In this document: piece by piece, positions 46,418 to 54,867 of the stretch
Numbering within the stretch: the stretch's first letter is position 1
Layout: each line of letters begins with the position of its first letter
Assembly: GCF_012927445.1 (NCBI RefSeq)
Contig: NZ_JABBPD010000007.1
Location: 620,001 to 684,000 of the forward strand
DNA from: Rhodoferax sp.
GTDB lineage: Bacteria > Pseudomonadota > Gammaproteobacteria > Burkholderiales > Burkholderiaceae_C
Length of the DNA: 64,000 nucleotides
Direction: 5' to 3'
Position numbers and translations under genes: made by a program
Notes under the pieces: model-generated
Databases searched by the model: none
What the model was told of the DNA's origin: nothing
The model's input: the letters and a program-made list of their open reading frames with translations, nothing else

Positions 46418-47344
46418 TCAATCCGCAACGCCGGGTGGCATCTGCATGCGCAGAACCTCACGCCGTTTCATCGTGAGGTAGGCGTCACGGTCGACTTCAT
46501 GCAGTTGCCGGGAAAATTGCTCGGTGGCGTTAAACCAGCTTTGCAGGCGTTTTTCGAGTTGTGCCGCAGGCGGTGTCGACAGCGCACCGAGATAGGCGTC
46601 GATCGCGAGGTAGTAGCGCATGGTGTTGCGTTCCACCGCGCCGCGCACGCCACCAATATAGTCGGGCTGGCCATTGGATGGCTTGGCGGTGTGGGTGAAT
46701 CCTACCTTGCCGCGCCCGAGGGTCGAGAGATAAGCCAGCATCGCCAACCGTCCTTGAAAATTGAAAGCATAGGAGTAGGTGAGGTGGAGAAAAGTTTTGC
46801 CGCCCGGCACCGAGACCGCCTCCAGCATGAGGAGGTAGTCGCTCGTGCCCAGCGGCCCGGTTTTTGCATTGAACAAAACGTTGAAATACTCAGGCGTCGT
46901 GGTGGCGATGCTGTGCACAAATTCGAACAGCTGGGCGTCATCAATCGCCTGGTAGGTCTTCTTGCCAATACTGACGGCGAGGATGTTGCTGGCGTTGTGC
47001 GTCGACGCGTGGCAGTATTTTGTATTGAGGTGCAGGATCAACACGTCGCACCAATGCGCCGGGCCAATCAGGGCTTCTTTGACGGTCGCAAAGGGGTAGT
47101 CAACCAGGGCGTAGATCTCCCCTTTGGAGCGGTTGGAGGATTCGGCCGAATTGAGGGCCAGCGGCCGGTTGAATTGATTGCTGCTGAGTTGCGGTTCCAG
47201 CGCGGCGAACTCGGCGCGCAGCCCGGCGGCAAGATGGCTGTCGGGCCCGGCGACATCGGCCTGCGCCAAGCTCGCACTGCCGATGCAGACGACAAGCCAG
47301 AGTGTTCGCCAACAAAAAAAACAGATTTGCCATAGGATGCTCAT
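46418..47344 (-). CDS. Exported protein of unknown function
   Basis: A 308-residue protein with an N-terminal hydrophobic signal (WRTLWLVVCIGSASLAQA) and no other membrane segment. Recognisable blocks are YALVDYPFATVKEALIGPAHWCDVLILHLNTKYC (with two cysteines), YLLMLEAVSV and VGFTHTAKPSNGQPDYIGGVRGAVERNTMRYYLAI. The middle could be a START/SRPBCC-like fold, but I do not recognise a named family. It starts at MSILWQICFF; a longer frame is not supported. Confidence 0.65.
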   Translation of the reverse strand: MSILWQICFFCWRTLWLVVCIGSASLAQADVAGPDSHLAAGLRAEFAALEPQLSSNQFNRPLALNSAESSNRSKGEIYALVDYPFATVKEALIGPAHWCDVLILHLNTKYCHASTHNASNILAVSIGKKTYQAIDDAQLFEFVHSIATTTPEYFNVLFNAKTGPLGTSDYLLMLEAVSVPGGKTFLHLTYSYAFNFQGRLAMLAYLSTLGRGKVGFTHTAKPSNGQPDYIGGVRGAVERNTMRYYLAIDAYLGALSTPPAAQLEKRLQSWFNATEQFSRQLHEVDRDAYLTMKRREVLRMQMPPGVAD

Positions 47345-47418
47345 CGGACCGACCTTAGCCGAGAACCAGGCTGCGTTTAGCGCTTTCTCTTGCCTTGGCC
47401 TCACATCTGAGCCTGCAC

Positions 47419-47432
47419 TTGCGAATTCGCAA
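47419..47432. other. 14-bp perfect palindrome after marC
   Basis: TTGCGAATTCGCAA reads the same on both strands. It lies between the marC stop (47466) and the exported protein start (47344), in a position for an operator of the latter. No regulator can be named. Confidence 0.35.
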
Positions 47433-47465
47433 ACGACGCAAACGAAGTGTCAAAAATGCCGACGG

Positions 47466-48086
47466 TTATCGACCCAGCACCGGAAACAGTTTGATCAAGC
47501 CATCCGACATCACCTCGACCGCCAGCGCTGCCAATATCAAGCCCATCAGGCGCGTCATGACGTTGATGCCGGTTTTACCCAAGCCCCGGGCAATGGGCTG
47601 CGCCAGCGAAAAACACAGCGCGGTGGCGAGGCCGATAACCACGCCGTAGCCCACCAGCGTGGTCAACTCCCAGAAGGTCTTGGCCTTGTCGGCATAAATC
47701 ACCACGGTCGACATGGTGGCGGGACCGGTCAGCAGGGGAATGGTGAGCGGCACCACGGCAATGCTGGCGCGGGCGGAGGCGTCATGTATTTCTTCCTCGT
47801 TGGATTTGGCCTCGGCCGGTTGCGCGTTCAACATGGCCAGCGCCGAGGTCAGCAGCAGCATGCCGCCGCCGACCTGAAAACTGGCCAGCGAGATGCCAAA
47901 AAATTCCAGAATATGCAGGCCCATCAGGGCACTGATGGCAATCACGACGAAGGCGCTGACGGACGAGATCCAGATCGTACGGCGCCGTTGGGCGATGCTG
48001 AAGTCGTGCGTGTAGTGAATGAAAAACGGCACGATCGCCAGCGGGTTGACAATGGCCAGCAGCGTGACGAGGGGTTTGAAATCCAT
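47466..48086 (-). CDS. MarC-family inner-membrane protein
   Basis: A 206-residue protein with six hydrophobic helices, of the MarC/YchE family. Typical blocks are LLAIVNPLAIVPFFIHYT in helix 1, LASFQVGGGMLLLTSALAML and VVPLTIPLLTGPATMSTVVIY. The polar loop with EAKSNEEEIHDA separates the halves. The family's function is unsettled (earlier claims of a drug-resistance role did not hold). It lies 38 bp downstream of the BrkB-type gene on the same strand. Confidence 0.88.
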   Translation of the reverse strand: MDFKPLVTLLAIVNPLAIVPFFIHYTHDFSIAQRRRTIWISSVSAFVVIAISALMGLHILEFFGISLASFQVGGGMLLLTSALAMLNAQPAEAKSNEEEIHDASARASIAVVPLTIPLLTGPATMSTVVIYADKAKTFWELTTLVGYGVVIGLATALCFSLAQPIARGLGKTGINVMTRLMGLILAALAVEVMSDGLIKLFPVLGR

Positions 48087-48124
48087 GGGAATTCTTTCGG
48101 GTGTTTCGTCAAAGGGGGGCGACT

Positions 48125-49033
48125 TTAATGCAAGGTGCCCGTCGTAAAGGGCTTCGGTGCGGTGTCGAGCGCCTCCATCGCCAGACGCTCGTATTCGGAA
48201 ATCACCTGCGCGCCCAGCAGCAGCAGGGTCGCCGCCACCTCAAAACTCAACAGCACCGCAATGGCGGTGGTTAGCGACCCGTAGACGGTGCCAATCTGGG
48301 ACAGTGTCGTGAAATACCAGACGAGGACGTGGCGCGACAGTTCCCACAGCAATGCCGCGGCGACCGCACCGAGCAGGGCGTGGTGCAGGGACGGTCGGCC
48401 AACCGGCATCACCAGGTACACCGAGGTGAGCACAAAGATTTCACCGGCGAGGCCGAGCAGGTACAGCAGCACGCCGGACAGGCCGCCGAGCGACCAGCTG
48501 CGCCAGAGAAAATCCACCCGCTGCTGGCCCATCGCCTGCAGGCTGCCCGCCACCAGCGTCACCAGCAGCAGCCCGAGCCCGAGCGACAAAATGTAGCCAT
48601 AGGGAATCACGGCGGAGATCAGGAAGTGGCGCCGGCGTATCGCCACACGGTGATAAAAGATCACCGACATCGCGTTCTCGAGCACCGTGAAGGCGAGCGA
48701 ACTGAAGAACAGCATGCTGCCCAACAACACCCAGCCGAGGACATCGCGGTGCGCCAGGAAGTTCGCCAGCTCGGCCACAATCGCCCTGGACTGTCCGGGG
48801 ACCAGCCATTCAAGGTAGTGGCCCAAAGTCTGCAGCAGCGCCGCCTGATCGACAAAGTGCGACAGCGCAATCACCGTGAGGATGAGCATCGGCACAATCG
48901 ACAGCAAGGCGTAGTACGCCACCGCCCCGGCCAGCAGCAGGCCCTGGTTGGCGCGAAATCCCTTCAGCGTGCGGACGGCGAAGGTTCCGGGATGCCTGAG
49001 AATTTGCGTGGTGTGGCGACCAGGGAGTTGCAT
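48125..49033 (-). CDS. YihY/BrkB-family membrane protein
   Basis: A 302-residue protein with six hydrophobic helices and the family marks LLAGAVAYYALLSIVPMLIL, SSLAFTVLENAMSVIFYH, VFVLTSVYLVMPVGRPSLHHALLGAVAAALLWE-like (LTSVYLVMPVGRP) and YGSLTTAIAVLLSFEVAATLLLLGA. Once named ribonuclease BN by mistake; true function unknown. I start at MQLPGRHTTQ; the 53-residue upstream extension of the frame is not family-like. Confidence 0.86.
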   Translation of the reverse strand: MQLPGRHTTQILRHPGTFAVRTLKGFRANQGLLLAGAVAYYALLSIVPMLILTVIALSHFVDQAALLQTLGHYLEWLVPGQSRAIVAELANFLAHRDVLGWVLLGSMLFFSSLAFTVLENAMSVIFYHRVAIRRRHFLISAVIPYGYILSLGLGLLLVTLVAGSLQAMGQQRVDFLWRSWSLGGLSGVLLYLLGLAGEIFVLTSVYLVMPVGRPSLHHALLGAVAAALLWELSRHVLVWYFTTLSQIGTVYGSLTTAIAVLLSFEVAATLLLLGAQVISEYERLAMEALDTAPKPFTTGTLH

Positions 49034-49249
49034 GGGGTAGCGTGTGGGCTCCGAGCCGGTTAGCGAAGCGGACTGGCCTGGAGCACAGCCCGGGAATGGC
49101 CGCGCCGACCATGGAAACCCATCATGGCGAGGACCGGCAGCCAGTATGCCACTCCCCGCTGCCAGCACACGGGGCCGTCCAAAAGACGGCACGGCATCCC
49201 GCTTGCGTCGTGGGTCGCGATCGGGCTCGGGCTCGACATGGCAGCTCGC

Positions 49250-49996
49250 TTACCGGCCGCCCGTCACGTCCAGCAGGGACCCGGTGGTGTAGCTGGCTTG
49301 CGCCGACAGCAGCCAGACGATTGCCTGCGCTACTTCCAGCGCACTGCCGGCGCGTTGCATCGGCACCATGGGCGCCATCTGCTGGGCTCGCTCGGGCTGG
49401 CCGCCGGAGGCATGGATCTCGGTCTCGATAATGCCGGGCCGCACGGCGTTGACGCGGATGCCTTCCAGCGCCACTTCTTTGGCCAGGCCCACGGTCAAGG
49501 TGTCAATCGCGCCCTTGCTGGCGGCATAGTCCACATACTGGCCGGCACCCCCCAGGCGCGCGGCCACGCTGGACACGTTGACGATGGCGCCACCCAATCC
49601 GCCGTGGCGCGTACTCATGCGTTTGACGGCTTCGCGGGCGCACAAAAAGCTGCCCAGTACATTGATGTCAAACATGCGTTTCAGGCGCGCCACGCTCATT
49701 TCATCGACACGGGCCGCCACGTCCACCACCCCGGCGTTGTTGACCAAGGCGGTGAGTCGCCCCAATTGGGCGTCGATGGTCTCGAACATGGCCAGCACCT
49801 GCGCTTCCTCTGCCACATCGGCCTGCACTGCGATGGCGTGGCCGCCGCTGGCGCGGATCTGGCGCACCACCTCGTTGGCGGCCTCCGCGTGGCGGGTGTA
49901 GTTGACGGCCACGGCATACCCGCGTTGCGCGGCCAGCAGGGCGGTCGCGGCGCCAATGCCGCGCGAGCCACCGGTGATCAGTAGGGTTGGGTTCAT
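49250..49996 (-). CDS. Short-chain dehydrogenase/reductase
   Basis: A 248-residue NAD(P)-dependent oxidoreductase of the classical SDR type: TGGSRGIGAATA at the nucleotide site, NNAGVV, the catalytic Ser in NVSSVAARLG and YVDYAASKGA with Tyr and Lys. The arginine-rich segment after the first Gly motif (NYTRHAEA) suggests NADPH. The substrate is unknown; FabG-like members of this size are common. It is divergent from the isomerase gene. Confidence 0.88.
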   Translation of the reverse strand: MNPTLLITGGSRGIGAATALLAAQRGYAVAVNYTRHAEAANEVVRQIRASGGHAIAVQADVAEEAQVLAMFETIDAQLGRLTALVNNAGVVDVAARVDEMSVARLKRMFDINVLGSFLCAREAVKRMSTRHGGLGGAIVNVSSVAARLGGAGQYVDYAASKGAIDTLTVGLAKEVALEGIRVNAVRPGIIETEIHASGGQPERAQQMAPMVPMQRAGSALEVAQAIVWLLSAQASYTTGSLLDVTGGR

Positions 49997-50092
49997 GGTG
50001 TTTTCTGCCGGTTAAGAAAATATGGGGTACAACAGACACTGGAGTCCGGCCATGGTAGCCGCAAGCTCCGCAAAGCACCCGAAGGAGATGAC

Positions 50093-50695
50093 TTGACGCA
50101 AACGATTGATTACTACTTTGCCCCGCAAAGCCCCTGGACCTATCTCGGGCATGCCCGCTTACTGGCGATCGCCAGCGCAGCGAACGCCACGATTCGCGTG
50201 TTGCCGACCGACCTGGGCAAAGTTTTTCCGATTTCAGGGGGCCTGCCGCTGCCCAAGCGCGCGCCGCAACGCCAGGCCTACCGGCTGGTCGAGCTGGCCC
50301 GGTTTCGCGATGCCTTGAAACTGCCGCTGAACCTGCAACCCCGCTATTTCCCGGTGGCGGCGGACGATGCGGCGCGCCTGATCATTGCCGTGGATTTGCA
50401 GGACGGCGCAGCGGCTGCGCTGCGCTTCAGTGGTGCTGTGTTTGCCGCCGTTTGGGCACAGCAGCGTGACATTGCCAGTGCCCAAACCCTGGCGGAACTG
50501 CTGACCGAGTGCGGTTTGCCGGCCGAGCGGCTGGCGCAGTCGCACGGCCAGCCCGTGCAGGAGCGGTACGAGGCCAACACCCAGGCCGCGATCGACGCGG
50601 GCATATTTGGGGCGCCCAGTTACTGCCTTGACGGTGAACTCTTCTGGGGCCAGGACCGGCTCGATTTCGTCGAGCGCAAGCTCAACCGCAACTGA
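50093..50695 (+). CDS. 2-hydroxychromene-2-carboxylate isomerase/DsbA-like (kappa GST) protein
   Basis: A 200-residue thioredoxin-fold protein of the NahD/kappa-GST type. The active-site serine sits in FAPQSPWTYLG, and FGAPSYCLDGELFWGQDRLDFVE is the conserved C-terminal block. Members use glutathione to isomerise ring-cleavage products, but many act on unknown substrates. The start is TTG: AAGGAG lies 5 bases before it, and the ATG within the spacer runs straight into a stop codon. Confidence 0.85.
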   Translation: MTQTIDYYFAPQSPWTYLGHARLLAIASAANATIRVLPTDLGKVFPISGGLPLPKRAPQRQAYRLVELARFRDALKLPLNLQPRYFPVAADDAARLIIAVDLQDGAAAALRFSGAVFAAVWAQQRDIASAQTLAELLTECGLPAERLAQSHGQPVQERYEANTQAAIDAGIFGAPSYCLDGELFWGQDRLDFVERKLNRN

Positions 50696-50718
50696 AACCA
50701 ATTTTTAAAGAACTACAA

Positions 50719-51411
50719 ATGACTCACTACATTGAATTGACGGTGGCGGATGGTTTCAAATTACCGGCCTACGAGGCCCGGCCGGTGGGACCCGTCAAAG
50801 GCGCCATCGTCGTGTTGCAAGAGATTTTTGGTGTCAATGCGCACATTCGCGCCGTGGCCGATGGCTTTGCGGCACTCGGCTATCTGGCCGTGGCCCCGGC
50901 CACCTTTCACCGGGTGAAGCCGGGCATTGAACTGGGCTACAGCCAGGACGACGTGAGCGCGGGGGTGGAGCTGAAGGCGGCGGTAGAGGCGCTCCCGGCG
51001 CCCGGCGTGCTGCAGGACATTCAAGCCGCCATCGACTACGCCGCGCAAGCGGGTGCTGCCGGCAAGGTCGGCCTGGTGGGCTACTGCTGGGGTGGTCTGC
51101 TGACCTGGCGCGCCGCCTGCGAGTTGTCGGGCCTGAGTGCCGCGGTGCTGTACTACGGTGGCGGCATGACCAGTGCCGACGAGATCGCCCGCACACCGAC
51201 CTGCCCGGTGCTGGCGCACTTTGCCAATCAGGACGCCTCGATCCCGCTGAACGGGGTGGAGGCGTTCAAGCAGGCACACCCGGAAGTGGAGGTGCGCTTT
51301 TACCAGGCCAGCCATGGTTTCAACTGCGACCACCGCAGTGCCTATGACGCGACGGCCGCTGCGCTGGCGCGTGAGAGCACGCGGGCCTTCCTGGCCGAGC
51401 ATGTCGGCTGA
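50719..51411 (+). CDS. Dienelactone hydrolase family protein
   Basis: An alpha/beta-hydrolase of 230 residues. The nucleophile is Cys in GYCWGG, the Asp is in LAHFANQDASIP and the His in ASHGFNCDHR; VLQEIFGVNAHIRAVAD holds the family Glu. It would open dienelactones or related lactones; the natural substrate is open. It follows the isomerase gene by 23 bp, so both may serve one aromatic or ketone side path. Convergent with the SecB-like gene, 6 bp apart. Confidence 0.9.
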   Translation: MTHYIELTVADGFKLPAYEARPVGPVKGAIVVLQEIFGVNAHIRAVADGFAALGYLAVAPATFHRVKPGIELGYSQDDVSAGVELKAAVEALPAPGVLQDIQAAIDYAAQAGAAGKVGLVGYCWGGLLTWRAACELSGLSAAVLYYGGGMTSADEIARTPTCPVLAHFANQDASIPLNGVEAFKQAHPEVEVRFYQASHGFNCDHRSAYDATAAALARESTRAFLAEHVG

Positions 51412-51417
51412 ACGCGG

Positions 51418-51882
51418 TCAGGCCGCCAGCAGCATTTCCTCTGGCTGGTTCATGGTGGGCTTTTGTTGTTGCCGGTAGAACACTTCAAAATTGATTTCTG
51501 ACAGGTGCACCGGCGGGAAGCCGGCGCGGGTAATGGCGTCTGCGATATTGGCGCGCAGGTAGGGATAGACGATATTCGGGCAGCCGATGCCGAGCAGCGG
51601 TTCCAGTTGTTCGGATGGGATATGGCGCACTTCAAAAATGCCGGCTTGTTTGGCTTCCACCAGAAAAGCCACCTTGTCGTTGATCTTGGCGGTGACGGTC
51701 ACGGTGACCGTGCTCTCGTAAATAAATTCGTCCTGCTTCTTGGCCGTCGTTGACACGGCCACTTCAATCGTCGGGCTGGCGGGTTCCAGAAAAATGGCCG
51801 GGGAGTTCGGTTGTTCCAGCGACAAGCCCTTCAGATACACGCGTTGAATTTGGAACAGAGGTTGCAGATTTTCGTCAGACAT
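51418..51882 (-). CDS. secB: SecB-like export chaperone (probable paralogue)
   Basis: A 154-residue protein with the SecB core: [69 protein letters not shown]. SecB tetramers keep preproteins unfolded for SecA. The region [18 protein letters not shown] differs from the usual and the gene lies 91 bp behind acxC rather than in the grx/gpsA setting I expect in this family, so this may be a second, acx-linked SecB. I start at MSDENLQPL; the upstream extension is noncoding. Confidence 0.88.
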   Translation of the reverse strand: MSDENLQPLFQIQRVYLKGLSLEQPNSPAIFLEPASPTIEVAVSTTAKKQDEFIYESTVTVTVTAKINDKVAFLVEAKQAGIFEVRHIPSEQLEPLLGIGCPNIVYPYLRANIADAITRAGFPPVHLSEINFEVFYRQQQKPTMNQPEEMLLAA

Positions 51883-51938
51883 GGAACGCTTTCGTTGGAA
51901 ATAAAAAAGACAGGAATCGACTCGATCAATACGGGGCC

Positions 51939-51965
51939 AGGAGCCCGGTGAAACACCGGGCTCCT
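51939..51965. terminator. Perfect 12-bp hairpin behind acxC
   Basis: AGGAGCCCGGTG and CACCGGGCTCCT pair completely around AAA. It starts 9 bases after the acxC stop on the minus strand. No T-run follows directly, so it is either a strong 3' stabilising hairpin or a partial terminator before secB. Confidence 0.7.
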
Positions 51966-51973
51966 GCGAGGGT

Positions 51974-52480
51974 CTAGTTGGCTTTTTCTGGCAACGGCAG
52001 ATGCACCCAGTCGGCATAGAAGGCTTCGATGTCCGGCTCGAATTCATGAATCACCGGGTACCACGGTGTTGGCGCCTCGACGTCATGCATGGTGCCGCAC
52101 TCCGGGCAGTAGTACTCGCGGTAGACCTGCCAGTTGGTGTCTGGCGCCATCAGCTTTGGATAGACTTCGTGCATGGCTTCCGGCGTATCGCGGACGTACA
52201 CCAAAGCCTCCAGTTTCCAGTTCTTGCGGTAGTCGCCAAACTCGTGGCCGCAACTGCACTTGGTGACCCATTCCTTGCTGGTTTTATTTTGCGCCACGTA
52301 CAGGTGCAAGCTGATCGGCAGAATGATCTTGTCATCCCATGGCACCTTGGACTGCAACGTATTCAAATACATGCGGAAGCGATCATGGTCTTTGGGCATG
52401 GACAGCATGCGCATGGTGGTTTCCCAGTCCAGCTTGCCTTCCACCAGATAGTTCACTTGCTCTTGTGTATAAACAGACAT
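51974..52480 (-). CDS. acxC: Acetone carboxylase gamma subunit
   Basis: Small subunit of acetone carboxylase, 168 residues, which with alpha and beta makes the alpha2beta2gamma2 enzyme turning acetone, CO2 and ATP into acetoacetate. It has two Cys pairs for zinc: CSCGHEFGD near residue 75 and CPECGTMHD near 130. [27 protein letters not shown] ([14 protein letters not shown]) starts the protein. The acxA-acxB-acxC order and sizes match the Xanthobacter enzyme. Hairpins lie on both sides of the gene. Confidence 0.93.
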   Translation of the reverse strand: MSVYTQEQVNYLVEGKLDWETTMRMLSMPKDHDRFRMYLNTLQSKVPWDDKIILPISLHLYVAQNKTSKEWVTKCSCGHEFGDYRKNWKLEALVYVRDTPEAMHEVYPKLMAPDTNWQVYREYYCPECGTMHDVEAPTPWYPVIHEFEPDIEAFYADWVHLPLPEKAN

Positions 52481-52505
52481 TTTGTATCTCCAATAAGGGG
52501 GGGGT

Positions 52506-52526
52506 AGTCGGGGCCAGGCCCCGACT
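52506..52526. other. Perfect 10-bp hairpin between acxB and acxC
   Basis: AGTCGGGGCC and GGCCCCGACT pair around a single A (in practice a small loop). It lies in the 51-bp gap between the acxB stop and the acxC start. With the hairpin behind acxC it brackets the gamma-subunit message and could set its level or stability. Confidence 0.6.
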
Positions 52527-52531
52527 TCAAA

Positions 52532-54856
52532 TCATTCTTCGACCAGGGTCACGGTGCGGACATCGGGCAACTTCGACAGGTCCATCCGGTACTTGGAACC
52601 GAAGGACGGCACGCCCAATTCGGACTCCGGCAGCTCCCAATCGGCGGGCAGTTCCCAGAACGCCTTGAACTCGTTCTTGAACTTGACGCTGAGGTCGAAG
52701 CTGGTGGCAAACATGTGGCGCACCTGCACCGAAGCGTGCTTGGTCAAAATCCGGGCGCGCTCTTCCTTCATCCATTCGCGGGTCGGCACGGCGCGGGCAA
52801 TCCGCTCTTTGCGAATGACTTTGCGGCGCGCCGCCGTCTTGGCCACATTGACTTTCCACACCTCATCCTTGTCTTGCGCAATGACGACGCCGTAGACCTT
52901 CTCCGCAAACTCGGGCAACACGAAGCGGCTGTTGAGGTCGTTTTCAACCGAGGCACAGTCGCGATCGAGCGGATCGCCAAAGCCGGGCCCACCGCGCATG
53001 TAGTTCAGATACAGGTCGTGGTTCTCGAAGATGGCTTCGGTGGTGGTGCATTGCTGATCGCGCTTGACCTTGGCCGTCGCGCTGATGTGGCGCTCGTACT
53101 CGGTGTCTTCCGGATTGCGGTCAGCGCCGAGCGGCAGCGACAAGCCCTCCTTGATGCGGGCCTCGAGATCGGTCTTGTGCGCTTCAAAACGGTAGCCGGT
53201 GGCCGACGGGTAACCGCCCATCAGACCCCAGTCACTGTTCATGTAGCCATTGCCCATGAAGTACATGCTCCAGTCCTGCGCCTTCCAGACCATGCGCAGG
53301 GTCTCGAAGCCGCAACCACCGCGGAACTTGCCATAACCGCCCGAGTTGGTCTTGACGTTGCGGCCCATGTACAAGAGCGGCTCCGCCATTTCCCAGATCT
53401 CGATGTCGCCCATGTCGCCTTCGGGGTTCCACACCGCCGCCGCGTGGTTGAGGCCATCCTTGATGGCGCAAGCGCCGGTGCCGCAGGCGGCGGGCTCAAA
53501 GCTGTTGACCGCATGGGCTTCACCGTCCTGGTTGATACCGCCGCCCTGCAGCCAGTTGGAGGTGTTGGCATTGCCGGCATTCACTTCCTCCAGGTAGCCG
53601 CGGGCGAAGTAGGACTGGCTCATGCCGCGCCAGATGCCGCTCCAGCCCGACACCAGGAAGTGCCAGGCGTAGGCATGCGCCGTGCGCCGGTCATCCGGGT
53701 TCATCCAGGTGCCCTTGGGCAGCTTGAATTCGGTCGCGTAGTAGGCGCCATCGTTGATGCGCGCCGTCGGCACCAGCGTCTGCGTCAGCATGACCCAGAT
53801 ACCGCTGGTGAAGGCCACCTGATTGGCGTTGAAGCTGTGCCAGCCCCAGCGGCTCGCGCCCTCGAAATTGAGCCGCCAGGTGGCGTCCGGGCGGATCGTC
53901 ATTTCACACGGCGCGTGCATGATGCTGTTCATCTTGCCAAACTCGGACGCCAGGCTCATGTCGGGATGGTCATAGGGAATGTCGACAAAAGCAACCCGGC
54001 GATAGACGCCCGGCACCGTCATGGCCTTCAGCCGCGCTTGCAGGCCGCGCCGACCTTCTTCAATGATCTCGTGCGCAAACTTGGTGTAGTTCTCGATGCC
54101 TTCGGCTTCCAGCACTTCTTCTACCAGCTTGCGGATCATGTGGCAACCGGCAATGCGCGTGCGCTCGTCCAGGATCCAGTACTTGGTGGTGCGGACATTG
54201 CGCTGGCTCTCGTGCAGCCAGTCACGCAGCGGCGTGTCGTTGATGCCGGTCTTGCGACAGGTCACCTGCAAGCCATCGCCAAAACGCGAGACTTGTCCGG
54301 TCGACATCGAGCCCGGTGTCATGGCACCGAGGTCAATCACGTGCGTGACGCCGCCGACCCAGCCGATCAGTTTGTCGTCCCAGAAGATAGGAACGATGGT
54401 GGCGATGTCGCAGGGATGGACATTGCCGATGGAGCAGTCGTTGTTGGTGAACATGTCGCCCGGGTGGATGCCGGGGTTCATTTCCCAGGCGTTCTCGATC
54501 ATGTATTTGATCGCTGCGCCCATGGTGCCGACGTGGATGATGATGCCGGTGGAGGTCAGTATGCAGTCACCCGCCGCGTTGTACAGCGTGAAGCACAACT
54601 CACCTTCTTGCTCGACGATGGGGGAGGCCGCAATTTTCTTCGCCGTCTCGCGGGCATGCACCAGGCCGCCACGAATGCGAGAGAACAGCTTCTCGTACGT
54701 AATCGGGTCGGATTCCTTGAACTCCAGCTTCTCCAAGCCGTTGTAGAAGCCGGTGCTTTTGGTCCGCTCCAGCACCTCGTCGCGATGCTCTTTGAGGGTC
54801 TTGCCGTTGCCCAGCAAATCAGGCAAACCAATTTCTTTTCTGGATAGCATATTCAT
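52532..54856 (-). CDS. acxB: Acetone carboxylase alpha subunit (HyuB family)
   Basis: The 774-residue hydantoinase-B-type subunit. Typical stretches are FSRIRGGLVHARETAKKIAAS, the metal-site region HPGDMFTNNDCSIGNVHPCDIA, GGVTHVIDLGAMTPGSMS and GRNVKTNSGGYGKFRGGCGFE. In this enzyme the alpha subunit holds manganese and joins carboxyphosphate to the acetone enol phosphate. The gene starts 11 bp after acxA. Length and order match acxB. Confidence 0.93.
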   Translation of the reverse strand: MNMLSRKEIGLPDLLGNGKTLKEHRDEVLERTKSTGFYNGLEKLEFKESDPITYEKLFSRIRGGLVHARETAKKIAASPIVEQEGELCFTLYNAAGDCILTSTGIIIHVGTMGAAIKYMIENAWEMNPGIHPGDMFTNNDCSIGNVHPCDIATIVPIFWDDKLIGWVGGVTHVIDLGAMTPGSMSTGQVSRFGDGLQVTCRKTGINDTPLRDWLHESQRNVRTTKYWILDERTRIAGCHMIRKLVEEVLEAEGIENYTKFAHEIIEEGRRGLQARLKAMTVPGVYRRVAFVDIPYDHPDMSLASEFGKMNSIMHAPCEMTIRPDATWRLNFEGASRWGWHSFNANQVAFTSGIWVMLTQTLVPTARINDGAYYATEFKLPKGTWMNPDDRRTAHAYAWHFLVSGWSGIWRGMSQSYFARGYLEEVNAGNANTSNWLQGGGINQDGEAHAVNSFEPAACGTGACAIKDGLNHAAAVWNPEGDMGDIEIWEMAEPLLYMGRNVKTNSGGYGKFRGGCGFETLRMVWKAQDWSMYFMGNGYMNSDWGLMGGYPSATGYRFEAHKTDLEARIKEGLSLPLGADRNPEDTEYERHISATAKVKRDQQCTTTEAIFENHDLYLNYMRGGPGFGDPLDRDCASVENDLNSRFVLPEFAEKVYGVVIAQDKDEVWKVNVAKTAARRKVIRKERIARAVPTREWMKEERARILTKHASVQVRHMFATSFDLSVKFKNEFKAFWELPADWELPESELGVPSFGSKYRMDLSKLPDVRTVTLVEE

Positions 54857-54867
54857 GATGGAGCTCC

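Noticed and set aside
52715..54847. 710-codon open frame on the plus strand
   Set aside because: Exact antisense of acxB; its His/Val/Ala/Gly-rich translation has no recognisable motif.
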